Of a DNA stretch of 64,000 bases, positions 8,439 through 18,609 are shown in pieces. The translations under genes and the position numbers were made by a program. Where the stretch lies: contig LEKJ01000018.1 in the NCBI GenBank assembly GCA_029852775.1, positions 41,050-105,049 of the forward strand. Reading direction: 5' to 3'. The notes beneath the pieces were generated by a model. It saw nothing but the letters and a program-made list of their open reading frames with translations, made no database searches and was not told the origin of the DNA. This DNA comes from Pasteurellaceae bacterium LFhippo2. GTDB taxonomy: Bacteria > Pseudomonadota > Gammaproteobacteria > Enterobacterales > Pasteurellaceae. Within the stretch, counting starts at the first letter, position 1. Each line of letters opens with the position of its first letter.

Positions 8439-10037
8439 TTACGACAAATTCGACGCTTCGATTAATCTCTGCGTATATTCATCTTGTGGATTTTCAAAGA
8501 TCTGCTGAACATTGCCTTGTTCCACCACATCGCCTTTACTCATCACCATCACTCTATCACTTAATGCGCGCACTACTGCGAGATCGTGGCTGATAAAGAT
8601 ATAGCTCAAGCCATATTTTTTCTGTAAGTTATTTAATAGCTCAATTACAGTTAATTGAGTCGAACGGTCGAGCGCCGAAGTTGGTTCATCAAGCAATACA
8701 AATTTCGGTTCAAGAATAATCGCACGAGCTATCGCAATACGCTGGCGTTGTCCACCCGAAAACTCGTGGGGATAGCGGTTGATCATCGCTGGCGATAAAT
8801 TCACTTCTTCCAGCATTTTCATCACTTTTTCGCGACGTTCAGCTTTGCTCATTTGCGGATAGTGTACTGATAAACCTTCGCCGATAATCTCACCCACAGT
8901 TAAACGTGGCGAAAGAGAGTTAAACGGATCTTGGAATACCATCTGCATATCTTTTTTGGTTGCTTGGCGTTCGTCTTTACTACAAGCGGTCAGATCTTTG
9001 CCGATAAATGCAACTTTACCACGATATTCCAAAATTTGCATAATCGCACGGCCAATCGTCGATTTACCCGACCCCGATTCGCCCACAATCCCGAAAGTTT
9101 CGCCCTGTTTTAAGTCGATAGAAATCCCTTTCACCGCATTAAACACTTTTTTCGGCTTACCAAATAGCGAACGTTTTAGCACATAATCAACATAAATATC
9201 ATCAGCGTGAATTAGCGTTGGCGCATTTGCTGGGATAGGCTGTTTCAAATTAGCAGGAATTGGGGTTAATAGCTCCACAGTGTAAGGGTGTTGCGGATTA
9301 TTAAATACCTGTTGTGTTTCGCCCCGTTCGATAATTTCGCCATATTGCATAACACACACATAATCGCTATATTTTTTCACTAAGCGTAAGTCGTGGGAAA
9401 TTAGAATAATCGCCATGCCCATATCCGCTTGTAAGTCGTGCATTAAGTCCAAAATTTCCGCTTGAGTTGTTACGTCCAAAGCGGTTGTTGGCTCGTCGGC
9501 AATCAATAAATCAGGTTTATTGATAATCGCCATTGCAATCATAATACGTTGTAACTGACCGCCTGAAAACTCGTGAGGGTAGCAGAGCATTTTCTTTTCA
9601 GCATCAGGAATTTTTACTTTTTGTAAGGTCTCTAATGCCAGTTTATGCGCTTCCGTTTTGCTCATTTGTGGATTGTGAGTGCTTACGGCTTCCGCCACTT
9701 GTTCGCCAATAGGCATAAAGGGATTGAGCGAAGTCATTGGCTCTTGGAAAATCATGCCAATACGGTCGCCACGCAATGAACGAAGTTGGTTTTCTGATAG
9801 GGTTAGAATTTCCTGTTCTTCAAAATTAATTGATGAACCTTCGCCATAGCTCACAATATTTTCGGGCAATAACTGCATAATCGACATTGCGGTAACCGAT
9901 TTGCCCGAACCCGATTCACCCACAATCGCCAGTGTTTGACCTTTTTCTAAGGTGAAAGATACCGAACGTACCGCGTGAACTATTTCTTCATCGGTTTTAA
10001 GATAAACATTTAAGTTTTTTACATCTAATAATTTCAT
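8439..10037 (-). CDS. oppDF: Oligopeptide ABC transporter, fused double ATPase
   Basis: A 532-residue protein with two complete ABC domains, equivalent to OppD and OppF joined (YejF layout). Walker A is [10 protein letters not shown] in the first half and [11 protein letters not shown] in the second. The signatures are EFSGGQLQR and EFSGGQRQR, and the Walker B motifs end in DEPTTALD and DEPTSALD. Each half carries the C-terminal oligopeptide-transporter extension (NPQHPYT and NPQDEYT). It powers import through OppBC. I start at the ATG at 10037 ([15 protein letters not shown] upstream); the longer frame only overlaps oppC. Confidence 0.92.
   Translation of the reverse strand: MKLLDVKNLNVYLKTDEEIVHAVRSVSFTLEKGQTLAIVGESGSGKSVTAMSIMQLLPENIVSYGEGSSINFEEQEILTLSENQLRSLRGDRIGMIFQEPMTSLNPFMPIGEQVAEAVSTHNPQMSKTEAHKLALETLQKVKIPDAEKKMLCYPHEFSGGQLQRIMIAMAIINKPDLLIADEPTTALDVTTQAEILDLMHDLQADMGMAIILISHDLRLVKKYSDYVCVMQYGEIIERGETQQVFNNPQHPYTVELLTPIPANLKQPIPANAPTLIHADDIYVDYVLKRSLFGKPKKVFNAVKGISIDLKQGETFGIVGESGSGKSTIGRAIMQILEYRGKVAFIGKDLTACSKDERQATKKDMQMVFQDPFNSLSPRLTVGEIIGEGLSVHYPQMSKAERREKVMKMLEEVNLSPAMINRYPHEFSGGQRQRIAIARAIILEPKFVLLDEPTSALDRSTQLTVIELLNNLQKKYGLSYIFISHDLAVVRALSDRVMVMSKGDVVEQGNVQQIFENPQDEYTQRLIEASNLS
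8982..8990 (+). repeat. DNA uptake signal core inside oppDF
   Basis: Exact ACAAGCGGT followed by CAGATCTTT. It is antisense to the gene and lies in the second ATPase half. Confidence 0.8.
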
Positions 10038-10047
10038 TTTAACTTCC

Positions 10048-10944
10048 TTATTTATCTTTTGGATCAAGGGCATCACGTAAGCCATCGCCGATAAAGTTAA
10101 AGCAGAATAAGGTTAAGCATAGGAAAAACGCAGGGAAAATCAGTAGCCAAGGGGCTGTTTCCATTTGAGCTGCGCCGTCGCTTAATAATGCGCCCCAACT
10201 ACTCATTGGCTCTTGTGTGCCTAAGCCTAAGAAACTTAAAAATGATTCAAATAAAATCATTAATGGCACTTCTAAAGAGGCATAAACCGCCACTAAGCCG
10301 AGTACATTCGGGATAATATGTTTCCAAATAATTTGACGGCGTGAAACACCGCATACAATCGCCGCTTCAACGAACTCTTTATTTTTCAAACTGAGCGTCT
10401 GCCCACGAACAATACGGGCTAGATTCAGCCACGCAATTAAACCGATAGCGACAAAGATTAAGAAAATATTTTGCCCAAACAGTGTGATTAATAAGATCAC
10501 AAAGAACATAAATGGGAATGAGTTTAAAATCTCAAGAACACGCATCATCACCATATCGGTTTTACCGCCGACATAGCCTGAAATTGCGCCGTAGATCGTG
10601 CCAACTACAACTGCCATTAATGCGCCCGCAATCCCGACCATTAACGAGATACGTCCGCCGATAGCGATACGTACTAGTAAATCGCGCCCAGCTGAGTCGG
10701 TTCCTAAATAGTGACCTGACTCAAAATCAGGGGCGGCACTCATCATATTCCAGTCGGTATCTTCATAACTAAATGGCATCATCATTGGTGCAAAAGTGAT
10801 AAATAGCACAATGATAAATAGAATAACTAAGCTCACAACTGCCGCTTTATTACGGAAGAAACGACGGCGCGCATCTTGCCATAAGCTACGACCTTGAATC
10901 TCTTGTTGAGCTAGTTTCTCGACAAATTGTTGTTTTTCTGACAT
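10048..10944 (-). CDS. oppC: Oligopeptide ABC transporter permease OppC
   Basis: A 298-residue inner-membrane permease of the DppC/OppC type. A cytoplasmic N-terminal stretch with the first membrane helix (SLVILFIIVLFITFAP) is followed by a periplasmic loop with YLGTDSAGRDLLVR, then five more helices. The EAA loop that contacts the ATPase reads EAAIVCGVSRRQIIWKHIIP. The ATG at 10944 has AAGGAG at good spacing and is preferred over a GTG one codon earlier. Ten bases separate it from both oppB and oppDF, consistent with one transcript. Confidence 0.93.
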   Translation of the reverse strand: MSEKQQFVEKLAQQEIQGRSLWQDARRRFFRNKAAVVSLVILFIIVLFITFAPMMMPFSYEDTDWNMMSAAPDFESGHYLGTDSAGRDLLVRIAIGGRISLMVGIAGALMAVVVGTIYGAISGYVGGKTDMVMMRVLEILNSFPFMFFVILLITLFGQNIFLIFVAIGLIAWLNLARIVRGQTLSLKNKEFVEAAIVCGVSRRQIIWKHIIPNVLGLVAVYASLEVPLMILFESFLSFLGLGTQEPMSSWGALLSDGAAQMETAPWLLIFPAFFLCLTLFCFNFIGDGLRDALDPKDK

Positions 10945-10954
10945 CACTAACTCC

Positions 10955-11878
10955 TTATGAATAACGGATTTTCGGATCGATAACTGCGTAGAGAATATCG
11001 ACTACTGCGTTAAAGAAAATCGTTAAGAATCCAACCAAAATCGTCAAACTTAATACTAATGAGTAGTCGCGGTTTAACGCACCATTGATAAAGAGCTGTC
11101 CGATACCTGGTAAGCCAAACACGCTTTCAATAACTAGAGAGCCAGTAATAATACCTACAAATGCAGGGCCTAAGTAAGTAATAACTGGCAACATCGCTGG
11201 TTTTAAAGCGTGTTTAAAGATAATTTTATGCAGTGGCAAGCCTTTCGCTTTGGCGGTACGAATAAAATTAGAATGTAGCACTTCAATCATTGATCCACGT
11301 GTAATACGGGCAATACTTGCCACATAGCTAATCGTTAGCGACAGCACTGGCAACACCATATAGTAAAGTTGCCCACCATTCCAACCACCTGCGGGTAACC
11401 ATTTTAAATGAATAGCAAAGAATAAAACGAGTAGGGGAGCAAAGACGAAGCTTGGCATAATTACCCCTGTCATTGCAAAGGACATCAATATATAGTCCCA
11501 CTTACTATTTTGATTGAGTGCCGCCACAGTGCCTGCACTAACCCCTAAAATTACGGCGCAAATAAAGGCACTAACCCCTAATTTCACTGAAACAGGGAAA
11601 GCAGAAGCGATCAAACTATTCACAGTTTGATCCTTATATTTAAAAGATGGGCCAAAATCCCCTTGCGATAAATCTTTAAGATAAATGAAATATTGCTCGT
11701 GGAGCGGTTTATCTAAATGGTATTTTGCTTCGATATTTGCCATAACTTCTGGCGGATAAGCCTTTTCAGACGTAAAAGGGCTACCAGGGGCAAGGCGCAT
11801 TAAAAAGAATGAAATAGTGATAAGAACAAAAAGCGTTGGAATCGCTTCAAAAATTCTTTTTATTATAAATTTCAACAT
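10955..11878 (-). CDS. oppB: Oligopeptide ABC transporter permease OppB
   Basis: A 307-residue permease of the OppB/DppB type, partner of OppC. It begins MLKFIIKRIFEAIPTLFVLI with the first helix, followed by the conserved APGSPF periplasmic turn. The EAA loop is IRTAKAKGLPLHKIIFKHAL, and the protein ends VVDILYAVIDPKIRYS as usual for the family. About six membrane helices are visible. It is separated from oppA by 122 bases carrying hairpin repeats, so oppA and oppB messages may differ in abundance. Confidence 0.93.
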   Translation of the reverse strand: MLKFIIKRIFEAIPTLFVLITISFFLMRLAPGSPFTSEKAYPPEVMANIEAKYHLDKPLHEQYFIYLKDLSQGDFGPSFKYKDQTVNSLIASAFPVSVKLGVSAFICAVILGVSAGTVAALNQNSKWDYILMSFAMTGVIMPSFVFAPLLVLFFAIHLKWLPAGGWNGGQLYYMVLPVLSLTISYVASIARITRGSMIEVLHSNFIRTAKAKGLPLHKIIFKHALKPAMLPVITYLGPAFVGIITGSLVIESVFGLPGIGQLFINGALNRDYSLVLSLTILVGFLTIFFNAVVDILYAVIDPKIRYS

Positions 11879-11924
11879 AATTAGCTATCCACGGAAAATA
11901 AAAATTGTTTGTTAATATAAAATT

Positions 11925-11972
11925 GTAGGAACACGGTGCCCGCGTCCACAGACACGTGCAGTGTGTCCCTAC
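11925..11972. repeat. Inverted pair of GTAGG hairpins between oppA and oppB
   Basis: GTAGGAACACGG... at 11925-11947 is followed by a second element on the opposite strand at 11951-11972, ending GTGTCCCTAC. The cores are of the GGACACGG type. The head-to-head layout is that of a BIME. Confidence 0.7.
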
Positions 11973-11978
11973 ATAAAT

Positions 11979-11993
11979 GGGCGATTATCGCCC
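11979..11993 (-). terminator. Hairpin just after oppA, likely leaky
   Basis: GGGCGATTATCGCCC is a near-perfect dyad seven bases after the oppA stop. On the minus strand only ATTTATG follows, so termination is probably partial. Confidence 0.5.
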
Positions 11994-12000
11994 TGCGATG

Positions 12001-13638
12001 TTATTGTTTAATAAGATATAAGTTTCTTAACAAAATATCATCTTGTGGATCTTTACCTTCATAGCCTTTCACGTAAGGTTTCACTAAACGTGTGTTTACA
12101 TAAGTGTAAACAGGGACGATTGGTGCATCTTCCGCTAAGATTGCTTCCGCTTTCGCATAAGCTGCAGCTCGGCCAGCTGCATCTGCTGCTTTGTAAGATT
12201 CAGCCATTGCAGCATCATAAGCTTCACTCTTATATTTTGCAGTATTGTTTGTTGAGTTAGACAAGAAATAGTTTGTGAAGGTGGTCGCTTGGTTATAGTC
12301 AGCTGCCCAACCTGCACGAGCTACATCATATTTGCCTTGACGGCGAGTATCGATGTAAGTTTTCCACTCTTGGTTTTCTAATTTAACATCCACTAAACCT
12401 TTAGTATTCGCTTTCCAGATAGACGCTGCTGCGATAGCCACTTTTTTATGGTTTTCGTTAGTGTTATATAAAAGCGTGAATTTTAATGGATTTGATTTAC
12501 TAAAGCCCGCTTCTTCTAACAATTTGATCGCTTGTTCATTACGTTGTGCCATAGGCTCTTTTGAGTAAGCAGGTTGCTCAATTTTATCGCCTTCACCGAT
12601 GTATGGCGGTGTAAATACGTAAGTTGGTTCTTGGCCTTGGTTTAATACTTTATCAGTAATAATATGGCGATCTAACGATAAGTTTAGTGCTTTACGTACA
12701 CGAATATCGGTAAATGGTGCTTTTTCATTATTTAATTCATAGAGATACGTCGAAAGCGTTTTTACCACAAATACTTCATTTGGAATTTCCACTTTTAATT
12801 TTTGGAATAAATCTGGTGGCAAGCCGTAGTTTGAGATTTCAATTTCACCAGAGCGGTAACGTTGAACATCGGTTACCGCACTTGGTACCGCTAAGAATGT
12901 AGCCTTATTGATAACAGTTTCTTTATCATTCCAATAAGATGGATTGCGCTCAAATACGATTTTCTCATTAATTACGTGTTCAGTATATTTGTATGCTCCG
13001 TTACCTACAAAATTCTCTTTTTTCACCCAAGCATCACCAAATTTCTCTACAGCTGATTTTGGCACAGGTAACATAGATTGGTGAGTTGTCATACCAGGTA
13101 AATATGGTACTGGATTTGATAATGTTATTTGGAATGTGAAGTCATCAATAGCTTTAACGCCAAGTTCTTCAGGTTTTTTCTTACCTTCAATGACATCTTC
13201 TGCATTTTCAACTTGTAGATAATTTAAGTAGCTTGCATAAGGAGACGCTGTATTTGGATTAGCCAAACGTTGCCAAGAATAAACAAAATCGTGCGCAGTT
13301 ACAGGCTCGCCATTTGTCCATTTGGCATCTTGACGAAGTTTGAAAGTCCATTGTTTGAAATCAGGTGTGCTTTCCCAAGAAAGAGCCATACCAGGTTGCT
13401 CATTACCATCTTGATCTTTGGTAATTAAACCTTCTAATAATTGATAAGCGATTTGTGCTTCTGGCACACCTTCAGTTTTATGTGGGTCAAAACTTTGTGG
13501 TTCTGCACCATTGTTGATAATGATCTCTTGTTTGTCTGCAAGCACAGTACCTTCTGGTACTTTAGCCGCAAAAGCTGAAACAGATAAGCCTAATGCGATA
13601 GCACTTGCGAGTAGCGAACGTGTGAAGTTAATTTGCAT
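12001..13638 (-). CDS. oppA: Oligopeptide-binding periplasmic protein OppA
   Basis: A 545-residue solute-binding protein of family SBP_bac_5. A Sec signal peptide (MQINFTRSLLASAIALGLSV, cut near SAFA|A) is followed by the AEPQSFDPHKTEG opening, LLEGLITKDQDG and WTNGEPVTAHDFVYSWQRL, all typical of OppA. There is no lipobox, so the protein is soluble in the periplasm. It captures short peptides and hands them to OppBC. An AGGAGA ribosome site precedes the ATG. It is first in the opp cluster; the promoter must lie in the 220-base gap upstream. Confidence 0.95.
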   Translation of the reverse strand: MQINFTRSLLASAIALGLSVSAFAAKVPEGTVLADKQEIIINNGAEPQSFDPHKTEGVPEAQIAYQLLEGLITKDQDGNEQPGMALSWESTPDFKQWTFKLRQDAKWTNGEPVTAHDFVYSWQRLANPNTASPYASYLNYLQVENAEDVIEGKKKPEELGVKAIDDFTFQITLSNPVPYLPGMTTHQSMLPVPKSAVEKFGDAWVKKENFVGNGAYKYTEHVINEKIVFERNPSYWNDKETVINKATFLAVPSAVTDVQRYRSGEIEISNYGLPPDLFQKLKVEIPNEVFVVKTLSTYLYELNNEKAPFTDIRVRKALNLSLDRHIITDKVLNQGQEPTYVFTPPYIGEGDKIEQPAYSKEPMAQRNEQAIKLLEEAGFSKSNPLKFTLLYNTNENHKKVAIAAASIWKANTKGLVDVKLENQEWKTYIDTRRQGKYDVARAGWAADYNQATTFTNYFLSNSTNNTAKYKSEAYDAAMAESYKAADAAGRAAAYAKAEAILAEDAPIVPVYTYVNTRLVKPYVKGYEGKDPQDDILLRNLYLIKQ

Positions 13639-13792
13639 AGATTTCTCCTATGGTTGTGATTATTTTTGTGTCTAGGCTTTTTAACGGAAAAAGTATGCTT
13701 TGTAAAGAGATTTGTCAGTTTAATTGGTTGTTAATCATCTAGCTTGGATGTTTATGCGACAGTTTTTTTGAAAAGATATAGATAATGGGGAT

Positions 13793-13850
13793 ACAACCGG
13801 TCTGATTTTAAGAAAAATTTACAAATTTATTATAAAACCAAACCGCTTGT
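13793..13850. repeat. Uptake-signal dyad between oppA and ruvB
   Basis: The variant core ACAACCGGT with TCTGATTTT flank (13793-13801) faces an exact inverted core ACCGCTTGT (13842-13850). The ruvB stop codon starts 8 bases further on, so the dyad may end the ruvAB transcript. Confidence 0.65.
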
Positions 13851-13858
13851 ATTGATGA

Positions 13859-14863
13859 TTAGTCGATTTTGGTTAAACCAAAATGCGCATAGGTGCGAGA
13901 AGTAGCAATACGTCCACGGGGAGTGCGTTGTAAGAAACCTTGTTGGATTAAATAAGGTTCAAGAACATCTTCAATGGTATCACGCTCTTCGCCGATTGCG
14001 GCTGCTAGGTTATCTAACCCAACTGGACCACCGTCAAAACGCTCAATAACTGCTGAAAGGAGTTTTCTATCCATAAAGTCAAACCCTTCCGCATCGACAT
14101 CTAACATCTCTAATGCTTGTTTAGCAATAGCTGATGAAATTACCCCATTATTGCGTACATCTGCAAAGTCTCGCACACGGCGTAATAAGCGGTTGGCGAT
14201 ACGTGGTGTACCACGTGAACGGCGAGCGATTTCATAGGCGCCATCTTCAGATAAATTAAGATTTAAACAGCTTGCGCTACGGCTCACAATCGACGTTAAG
14301 TCTTCAACAGAGTAGAACTCTAAGCGTTGAACAATCCCGAAACGATCACGCAATGGCGAAGTTAATGAACCTGCACGAGTAGTTGCTCCCACAAGGGTAA
14401 ATGGCGGAAGATCAAGTTTGATTGAACGAGCCGCAGGGCCTTCACCGATCATAATATCTAATTGATAATCTTCCATTGCTGGATAGAGTACTTCTTCAAT
14501 TGCAGGGGAAAGGCGGTGAATTTCATCAATAAACAGCACATCATAAGGCTCAAGGTTAGTTAGCATTGCGGCTAAATCCCCTGCTTTTTCTAATACAGGG
14601 CCTGATGTGGTACGGATATTTACCCCCATTTCATTTGCCACGATATTGGCAAGGGTGGTTTTTCCTAACCCAGGGGGACCGAAGATCAAGAGATGATCTA
14701 GGGCATCATTACGTAATTTTGCCGCTTTGATAAAGATCTCCATTTGCTCACGCACCGACGGCTGACCAACATAGTCGGTAAGCATTTTGGGGCGAATAGC
14801 ACGATCTATCGCTTCTTCATCACGCTTGGGGCTTGCGCTAATTATTCTGTCTGCTTCAATCAT
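13859..14863 (-). CDS. ruvB: Holliday junction ATP-dependent DNA helicase RuvB
   Basis: A 334-residue AAA+ motor that drives branch migration of Holliday junctions together with RuvA. Walker A is [12 protein letters not shown], Walker B is [10 protein letters not shown], sensor 1 is [10 protein letters not shown], and the C-terminal winged helix contains [18 protein letters not shown] use the ATG at 14863 ([11 protein letters not shown]). The longer frame to 14911 would translate part of a hairpin repeat. E. coli RuvB has 336 residues. It is the second gene of the ruvAB pair. Confidence 0.96.
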   Translation of the reverse strand: MIEADRIISASPKRDEEAIDRAIRPKMLTDYVGQPSVREQMEIFIKAAKLRNDALDHLLIFGPPGLGKTTLANIVANEMGVNIRTTSGPVLEKAGDLAAMLTNLEPYDVLFIDEIHRLSPAIEEVLYPAMEDYQLDIMIGEGPAARSIKLDLPPFTLVGATTRAGSLTSPLRDRFGIVQRLEFYSVEDLTSIVSRSASCLNLNLSEDGAYEIARRSRGTPRIANRLLRRVRDFADVRNNGVISSAIAKQALEMLDVDAEGFDFMDRKLLSAVIERFDGGPVGLDNLAAAIGEERDTIEDVLEPYLIQQGFLQRTPRGRIATSRTYAHFGLTKID

Positions 14864-14868
14864 TTTTT

Positions 14869-14935
14869 GTAGGGTGCGTGTAAACGCACCGTTTATCAAT
14901 ATGTTATACAATTGGTGCGTTTACACGCACCTTAC
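14869..14935. repeat. Inverted pair of GTAGG hairpins between ruvA and ruvB
   Basis: GTAGGGTGCGTGTAAACGCA... (14869-14890) and its inverted partner, ending ACGCACCTTAC (14914-14935), enclose 23 bases. The core is the GGTGCGTTTACACGCACC type, also found at 52990. It lies inside the ruvAB transcript. Confidence 0.75.
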
Positions 14936-14936
14936 A

Positions 14937-15542
14937 TTATAGTGAATTTTTCAATGCTTCACGAATTAACTGTTCGCTTGTGCTACCTGCTTTATTGACT
15001 TTCTTAATCATTTTTTCTGCATCAGCAGGTTTGTAACCTAATGCAATTAATGCATCACGGGCTTCATCAGCAGGATCTATGCTATCGCTTGCCACAATTT
15101 GATCGTGAGACTGCTCCACAAAGAAATCGCCTTGCGCCATACCTTTGAATTTACCTTTTAATTCAACCAGTAAACGTTCAGCGGTTTTTCTACCAATTCC
15201 AGGGATTTTAGTGAGTTTAGCTAACTCTTCTTGTTCAACTGCCGTTGCAAATTGAGAAACAGACATTGCCGATAAAATCGCAAGAGCTAATTTAGGGCCT
15301 ACGCCATTGGTTTTGATTAATTCACGAAACAGTGTGCGATCTTGTTTTTGGGCAAAGCCAAAGAGTAGATGAGCATCTTCACGCACCACAAGATGAGTGA
15401 AAACAGTCGCTTCTTCATTTACCGCAGGCAAATTGTAGAAACTTGTCATAGGAAGTAGCAATTCATAACCTACCCCTTGCACATCAAGTACCATTTCAGG
15501 CGGTGATTTTTCGATAATTTTTCCGTGAAGTCGTCCGATCAT
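14937..15542 (-). CDS. ruvA: Holliday junction branch migration protein RuvA
   Basis: A 201-residue protein that tetramerises on Holliday junctions and loads RuvB. Seen are the N-terminal OB-fold ([20 protein letters not shown]), two helix-hairpin-helix motifs ([16 protein letters not shown] and [19 protein letters not shown]), a flexible acidic linker, and the C-terminal RuvB-binding three-helix domain ([19 protein letters not shown]). It is the first gene of the pair, preceded by a perfect LexA box. Confidence 0.96.
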   Translation of the reverse strand: MIGRLHGKIIEKSPPEMVLDVQGVGYELLLPMTSFYNLPAVNEEATVFTHLVVREDAHLLFGFAQKQDRTLFRELIKTNGVGPKLALAILSAMSVSQFATAVEQEELAKLTKIPGIGRKTAERLLVELKGKFKGMAQGDFFVEQSHDQIVASDSIDPADEARDALIALGYKPADAEKMIKKVNKAGSTSEQLIREALKNSL

Positions 15543-15574
15543 AGTTTTAAGCGTATTTTAAAATCAAAGTGCTA

Positions 15575-15604
15575 ATGATAGCTGAAAACTGTATAAAATA
15601 ACAG
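15575..15604 (-). promoter_or_regulatory. LexA (SOS) box and promoter of ruvAB
   Basis: CTGTATAAAATAACAG at 15589-15604 fits CTGT-N8-ACAG exactly. On the minus strand TGTTAT (15598-15603) and TATCAT (15575-15580) stand 17 bases apart as -35 and -10, so LexA would cover the -35. SOS control of ruvAB is known in E. coli. Confidence 0.85.
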
Positions 15605-15641
15605 AGTGAGCGGTAAGATTTTCACAAAATTTTGCAAAAAT

Positions 15642-15667
15642 AAACCCCGCATAAGCGGGGTTTTAAT
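15642..15667 (-). terminator. Terminator after potABC
   Basis: AAACCCCGC-ATAA-GCGGGGTTTT forms a strong GC stem, starting 17 bases after the potC stop. Confidence 0.85.
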
Positions 15668-15680
15668 CTTTTAATACTAA

Positions 15681-16448
15681 TTAATCTTTCTTGCGTAGCA
15701 CTAACTGACTTAAAATCACTAATGCTAACGAGAAGATAATCATAATTGTTGCTAACGCATTCACTTCTGGGGTTACACCTGTTTTCACAAGAGAGAAGAT
15801 TTTCAGTGGTAACACTTCGTAGCTTACGCCTGTTACGAAAGATGAAACCACAACGTCATCTAATGAAATAGTGAAACTTAATAACCAACCTGAAATAATC
15901 GCAGGTAACAATAATGGTAATAAGATTTTACGTAAAATCGTCAATTCACTTGCACCTAAATCTTTCGCAGCTTCTAACATTTTTGAGTCGAAGTCATTTA
16001 AACGAGAAGACACGGTTACCACCACATAAGGTAAACAGAATGTGATGTGAGCTAATAATAGCGACCAGAAACCAAGTGATACACCTACTAACATAAACAA
16101 TGCAAGTAGAGATACCGCCATTACGATATCTGGAGACATCATTACGATAAATAGCATACCACCGACAAATTGTTTACCTTTGAAGCGGTAACGATATAGT
16201 GCGATTGACGTTAATGCTCCGATAATGGTTGCCATTGTCGCCGCAAAAAATGCGATTGTTACCGAGTGGATCGCTGCTTGAATTAAGGTCTCATTACCGA
16301 ACAAACGTTCATACCAGTTCCAACTAAAACCTTTCCAAGTTAAACCATAACGGTCTGCATTAAACGAGTTTACTACTAAAATGATGATTGGAATGTACAG
16401 ATACGCGTACACTACAAACATAAATAAGCTTTTAAGTCCGCGTTTCAT
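15681..16448 (-). CDS. potC: Spermidine/putrescine ABC transporter permease PotC
   Basis: A 255-residue inner-membrane permease of the polyamine importer. It begins [20 protein letters not shown], matching the PotC start, and has about six helices. The EAA loop is [20 protein letters not shown], contacting PotA. The family signature ISLDDVVVSSFVTGV is present. Its ATG overlaps the potB stop as TAATG, indicating translational coupling. No potD-type binding protein follows; a terminator does. Confidence 0.94.
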   Translation of the reverse strand: MKRGLKSLFMFVVYAYLYIPIIILVVNSFNADRYGLTWKGFSWNWYERLFGNETLIQAAIHSVTIAFFAATMATIIGALTSIALYRYRFKGKQFVGGMLFIVMMSPDIVMAVSLLALFMLVGVSLGFWSLLLAHITFCLPYVVVTVSSRLNDFDSKMLEAAKDLGASELTILRKILLPLLLPAIISGWLLSFTISLDDVVVSSFVTGVSYEVLPLKIFSLVKTGVTPEVNALATIMIIFSLALVILSQLVLRKKD

Positions 16449-17308
16449 TATTCTAATTCCACCTTCTTATTCATCAGTTTATTCGCACGATAGTAAACAT
16501 ATAACATAAATGCCATTAATAGGGTTAATGCAATACTAATTGCAGAACCAAATGGCCAGTTACGCGTTACTAAGAACTCACTCTTAATAATATTACCTAC
16601 TAATAATACTTGCGCACCGCCTAGTAAGTCAGCAACATAGAACATACCCATTGCTGGAAGTAATACTAATAAACAACCTGCTACAATGCCTGGCATTGTG
16701 AGTGGAATAATAATTTTCACGAAACGTTGGAATGCATTCGCACCTAAATCTTTCGCAGCTTCTAATAAACGACCATCAATTTTCTCGATAGATGAGTAAA
16801 GCGGTAAAATCATAAATGGTAATAGAATATACACTAAACCGATTACTACAGCGACTTCCGTATTTAAAATACGAATTGGTGTATCTATAATACCTAACCA
16901 CATTAATGATTCGTTTAATACGCCTTTTACCCCTAAGAAAATTTTCATTCCATAGATACGAATTAACGAGTTAGTCCAGAATGGTAACACCACAAGGAAT
17001 AACAGGAATGGGCGATACTTTTGGGGTAATTTCGCAATAATAAAAGCAAACGGATAGCCAATTACTAAACAGATCAAGGTTGAAATCCCCGCCATATAAA
17101 GCGAGTTCCAAAGTACCTGAGAGTAAAGCGGATCAACTAAGCGTTTATAACTATCAAATGAGAATGTAAACTCAATTAAGTTACTGCTATCTTTGGTCAT
17201 AAAACTGGTTGCAAAAACCAGTAAGTTTGGCACTAAAACAAAGAAAATTAGCCAACCGAAGATAATTGCAACAGTAACAGTTTGGAACTTGTTATTAGCA
17301 ATCTTCAT
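16448..17308 (-). CDS. potB: Spermidine/putrescine ABC transporter permease PotB
   Basis: A 286-residue permease partner of PotC. The first helix is [20 protein letters not shown], followed by a periplasmic loop, and the [14 protein letters not shown] segment is typical of PotB. The EAA loop is [21 protein letters not shown] start at the ATG at 17308 (MKIANNKFQ), with GGGAGG about 12 bases upstream. The longer TTG start abuts the Shine-Dalgarno. It overlaps the end of potA by 14 bases. Confidence 0.93.
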   Translation of the reverse strand: MKIANNKFQTVTVAIIFGWLIFFVLVPNLLVFATSFMTKDSSNLIEFTFSFDSYKRLVDPLYSQVLWNSLYMAGISTLICLVIGYPFAFIIAKLPQKYRPFLLFLVVLPFWTNSLIRIYGMKIFLGVKGVLNESLMWLGIIDTPIRILNTEVAVVIGLVYILLPFMILPLYSSIEKIDGRLLEAAKDLGANAFQRFVKIIIPLTMPGIVAGCLLVLLPAMGMFYVADLLGGAQVLLVGNIIKSEFLVTRNWPFGSAISIALTLLMAFMLYVYYRANKLMNKKVELE

Positions 17309-18407
17309 CGTTGAGTACAACCTCCCAACCTTCGTGCCACGTTAATGCCACTTTTTGACCAACAGAGTGGTCCATATGTGGATCATCTTCATTGAAGAAC
17401 TCGCTTACTAACACGTGCATATTATTGTGATCAAGCACAACTTTTGATTCTAAAGTCATACCTTTATAAGTACGGTCGCTGATATGGCCGATAACAGCTT
17501 TAGAGCTTTCGTTCTCATCTAATTCTTCAATTAAGATATCTTCTGGACGAAGTAATACTTTTAATTTCTGGTTCGGTTCAACAGGCATATCAGTATGAAT
17601 TGCGCAAACACGACCTTCCACTTTTGCCTTAACTGTACGTTCATCTAAACGTTCGATAACAGTTGCATCAAATACGTTGATTTCGCCGATAAAGCGTGCC
17701 ACAAATAAGTTACGTGGTTCTTCATAGATTTCACGTGGAGTACCATCTTGTGCAACTTTACCGCCATTCATTACTACGATACGGTCAGACATTGTCAATG
17801 CTTCTTCTTGGTCGTGAGTAACGAAGATAAAGGTAATACCTAACTGGCGTTGTAATGCTTTTAACTCGCTCTGCATCTCTTTACGTAATTTATAGTCAAG
17901 GGCAGATAACGACTCATCTAATAATAATACTTTTGGCTTATTTACAACTGCACGAGCAATCGCGATACGTTGTTGCTGACCACCAGAAAGTTGTGAAGGC
18001 TTTTGTTGCGCACGATCTTCTAAACGAACCATACGTAATGCTTCCATTACACGTGGTTTGATTTCATCATTTGGCACTTTTTGCATTCTTAAACCAAATG
18101 CCACATTTTCGAAAATCGTCATATGTGGGAAAAGTGCATAGCTCTGGAAAACCGTGTTAACAGGACGTTGCTCAGCCGGAACATCTGATACATCTTGACC
18201 ATCAAGAATGATCGAACCTTCAGTTATATCTTCAAAGCCAGCAATTAAACGCAATGCAGTCGTTTTACCACAGCCTGAAGGACCTAAAATTGTTAAAAAT
18301 TCACCGTCATTAATCGTTAAATTTAAATCTTTAAGAATCGTTTTGTCACCATAACTTTTAGTAACATTGCGAAGTTCGATGATTGGTTTTTGATCTAACT
18401 TTTCCAT
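17295..18407 (-). CDS. potA: Spermidine/putrescine ABC transporter ATPase PotA
   Basis: A 370-residue ATPase that energises polyamine uptake. The N-terminal ABC domain has Walker [17 protein letters not shown], signature [15 protein letters not shown], Walker [12 protein letters not shown] and the switch His in [12 protein letters not shown]. The C-terminal third is the TOBE-type regulatory domain (VLLRPEDI...). It is the first gene of potABC, and an intergenic region of about 200 bases upstream should hold the promoter. Confidence 0.95.
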   Translation of the reverse strand: MEKLDQKPIIELRNVTKSYGDKTILKDLNLTINDGEFLTILGPSGCGKTTALRLIAGFEDITEGSIILDGQDVSDVPAEQRPVNTVFQSYALFPHMTIFENVAFGLRMQKVPNDEIKPRVMEALRMVRLEDRAQQKPSQLSGGQQQRIAIARAVVNKPKVLLLDESLSALDYKLRKEMQSELKALQRQLGITFIFVTHDQEEALTMSDRIVVMNGGKVAQDGTPREIYEEPRNLFVARFIGEINVFDATVIERLDERTVKAKVEGRVCAIHTDMPVEPNQKLKVLLRPEDILIEELDENESSKAVIGHISDRTYKGMTLESKVVLDHNNMHVLVSEFFNEDDPHMDHSVGQKVALTWHEGWEVVLNDEDC

Positions 18408-18566
18408 CTACTTTTGTTTTCCCCCTAGGGTGTTGAGAAAATGCAAATATTCTGAACAAAAATTCAGCGTGATATAAGCGTAAAAAATACGCACTAAAAT
18501 AGCTGATAATGATATAGGGAATATGCAAGGAATGAAAGGAAAAAATGCGGATTTAAATGATCAACC

Positions 18567-18601
18567 GGTCTGAATTTCACATTTTTTTGCAAAATCAGAC
18601 C
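18567..18601 (-). terminator. Degenerate uptake-signal dyad after rnt
   Basis: GGTCTGA (18567-18573) pairs with TCAGACC (18595-18601) around an AT-rich loop with TTTTTTTGCAAAA. The cores are degenerate (TCAACCGGT, ACCGCTTAT). It begins nine bases beyond the rnt stop and is probably its terminator. Confidence 0.5.
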
Positions 18602-18609
18602 GCTTATCT

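Noticed and set aside
14864-14911. N-terminal extension of RuvB by 16 residues
   Set aside because: The extra codons translate a GTAGG hairpin repeat. The family begins at the ATG at 14863.
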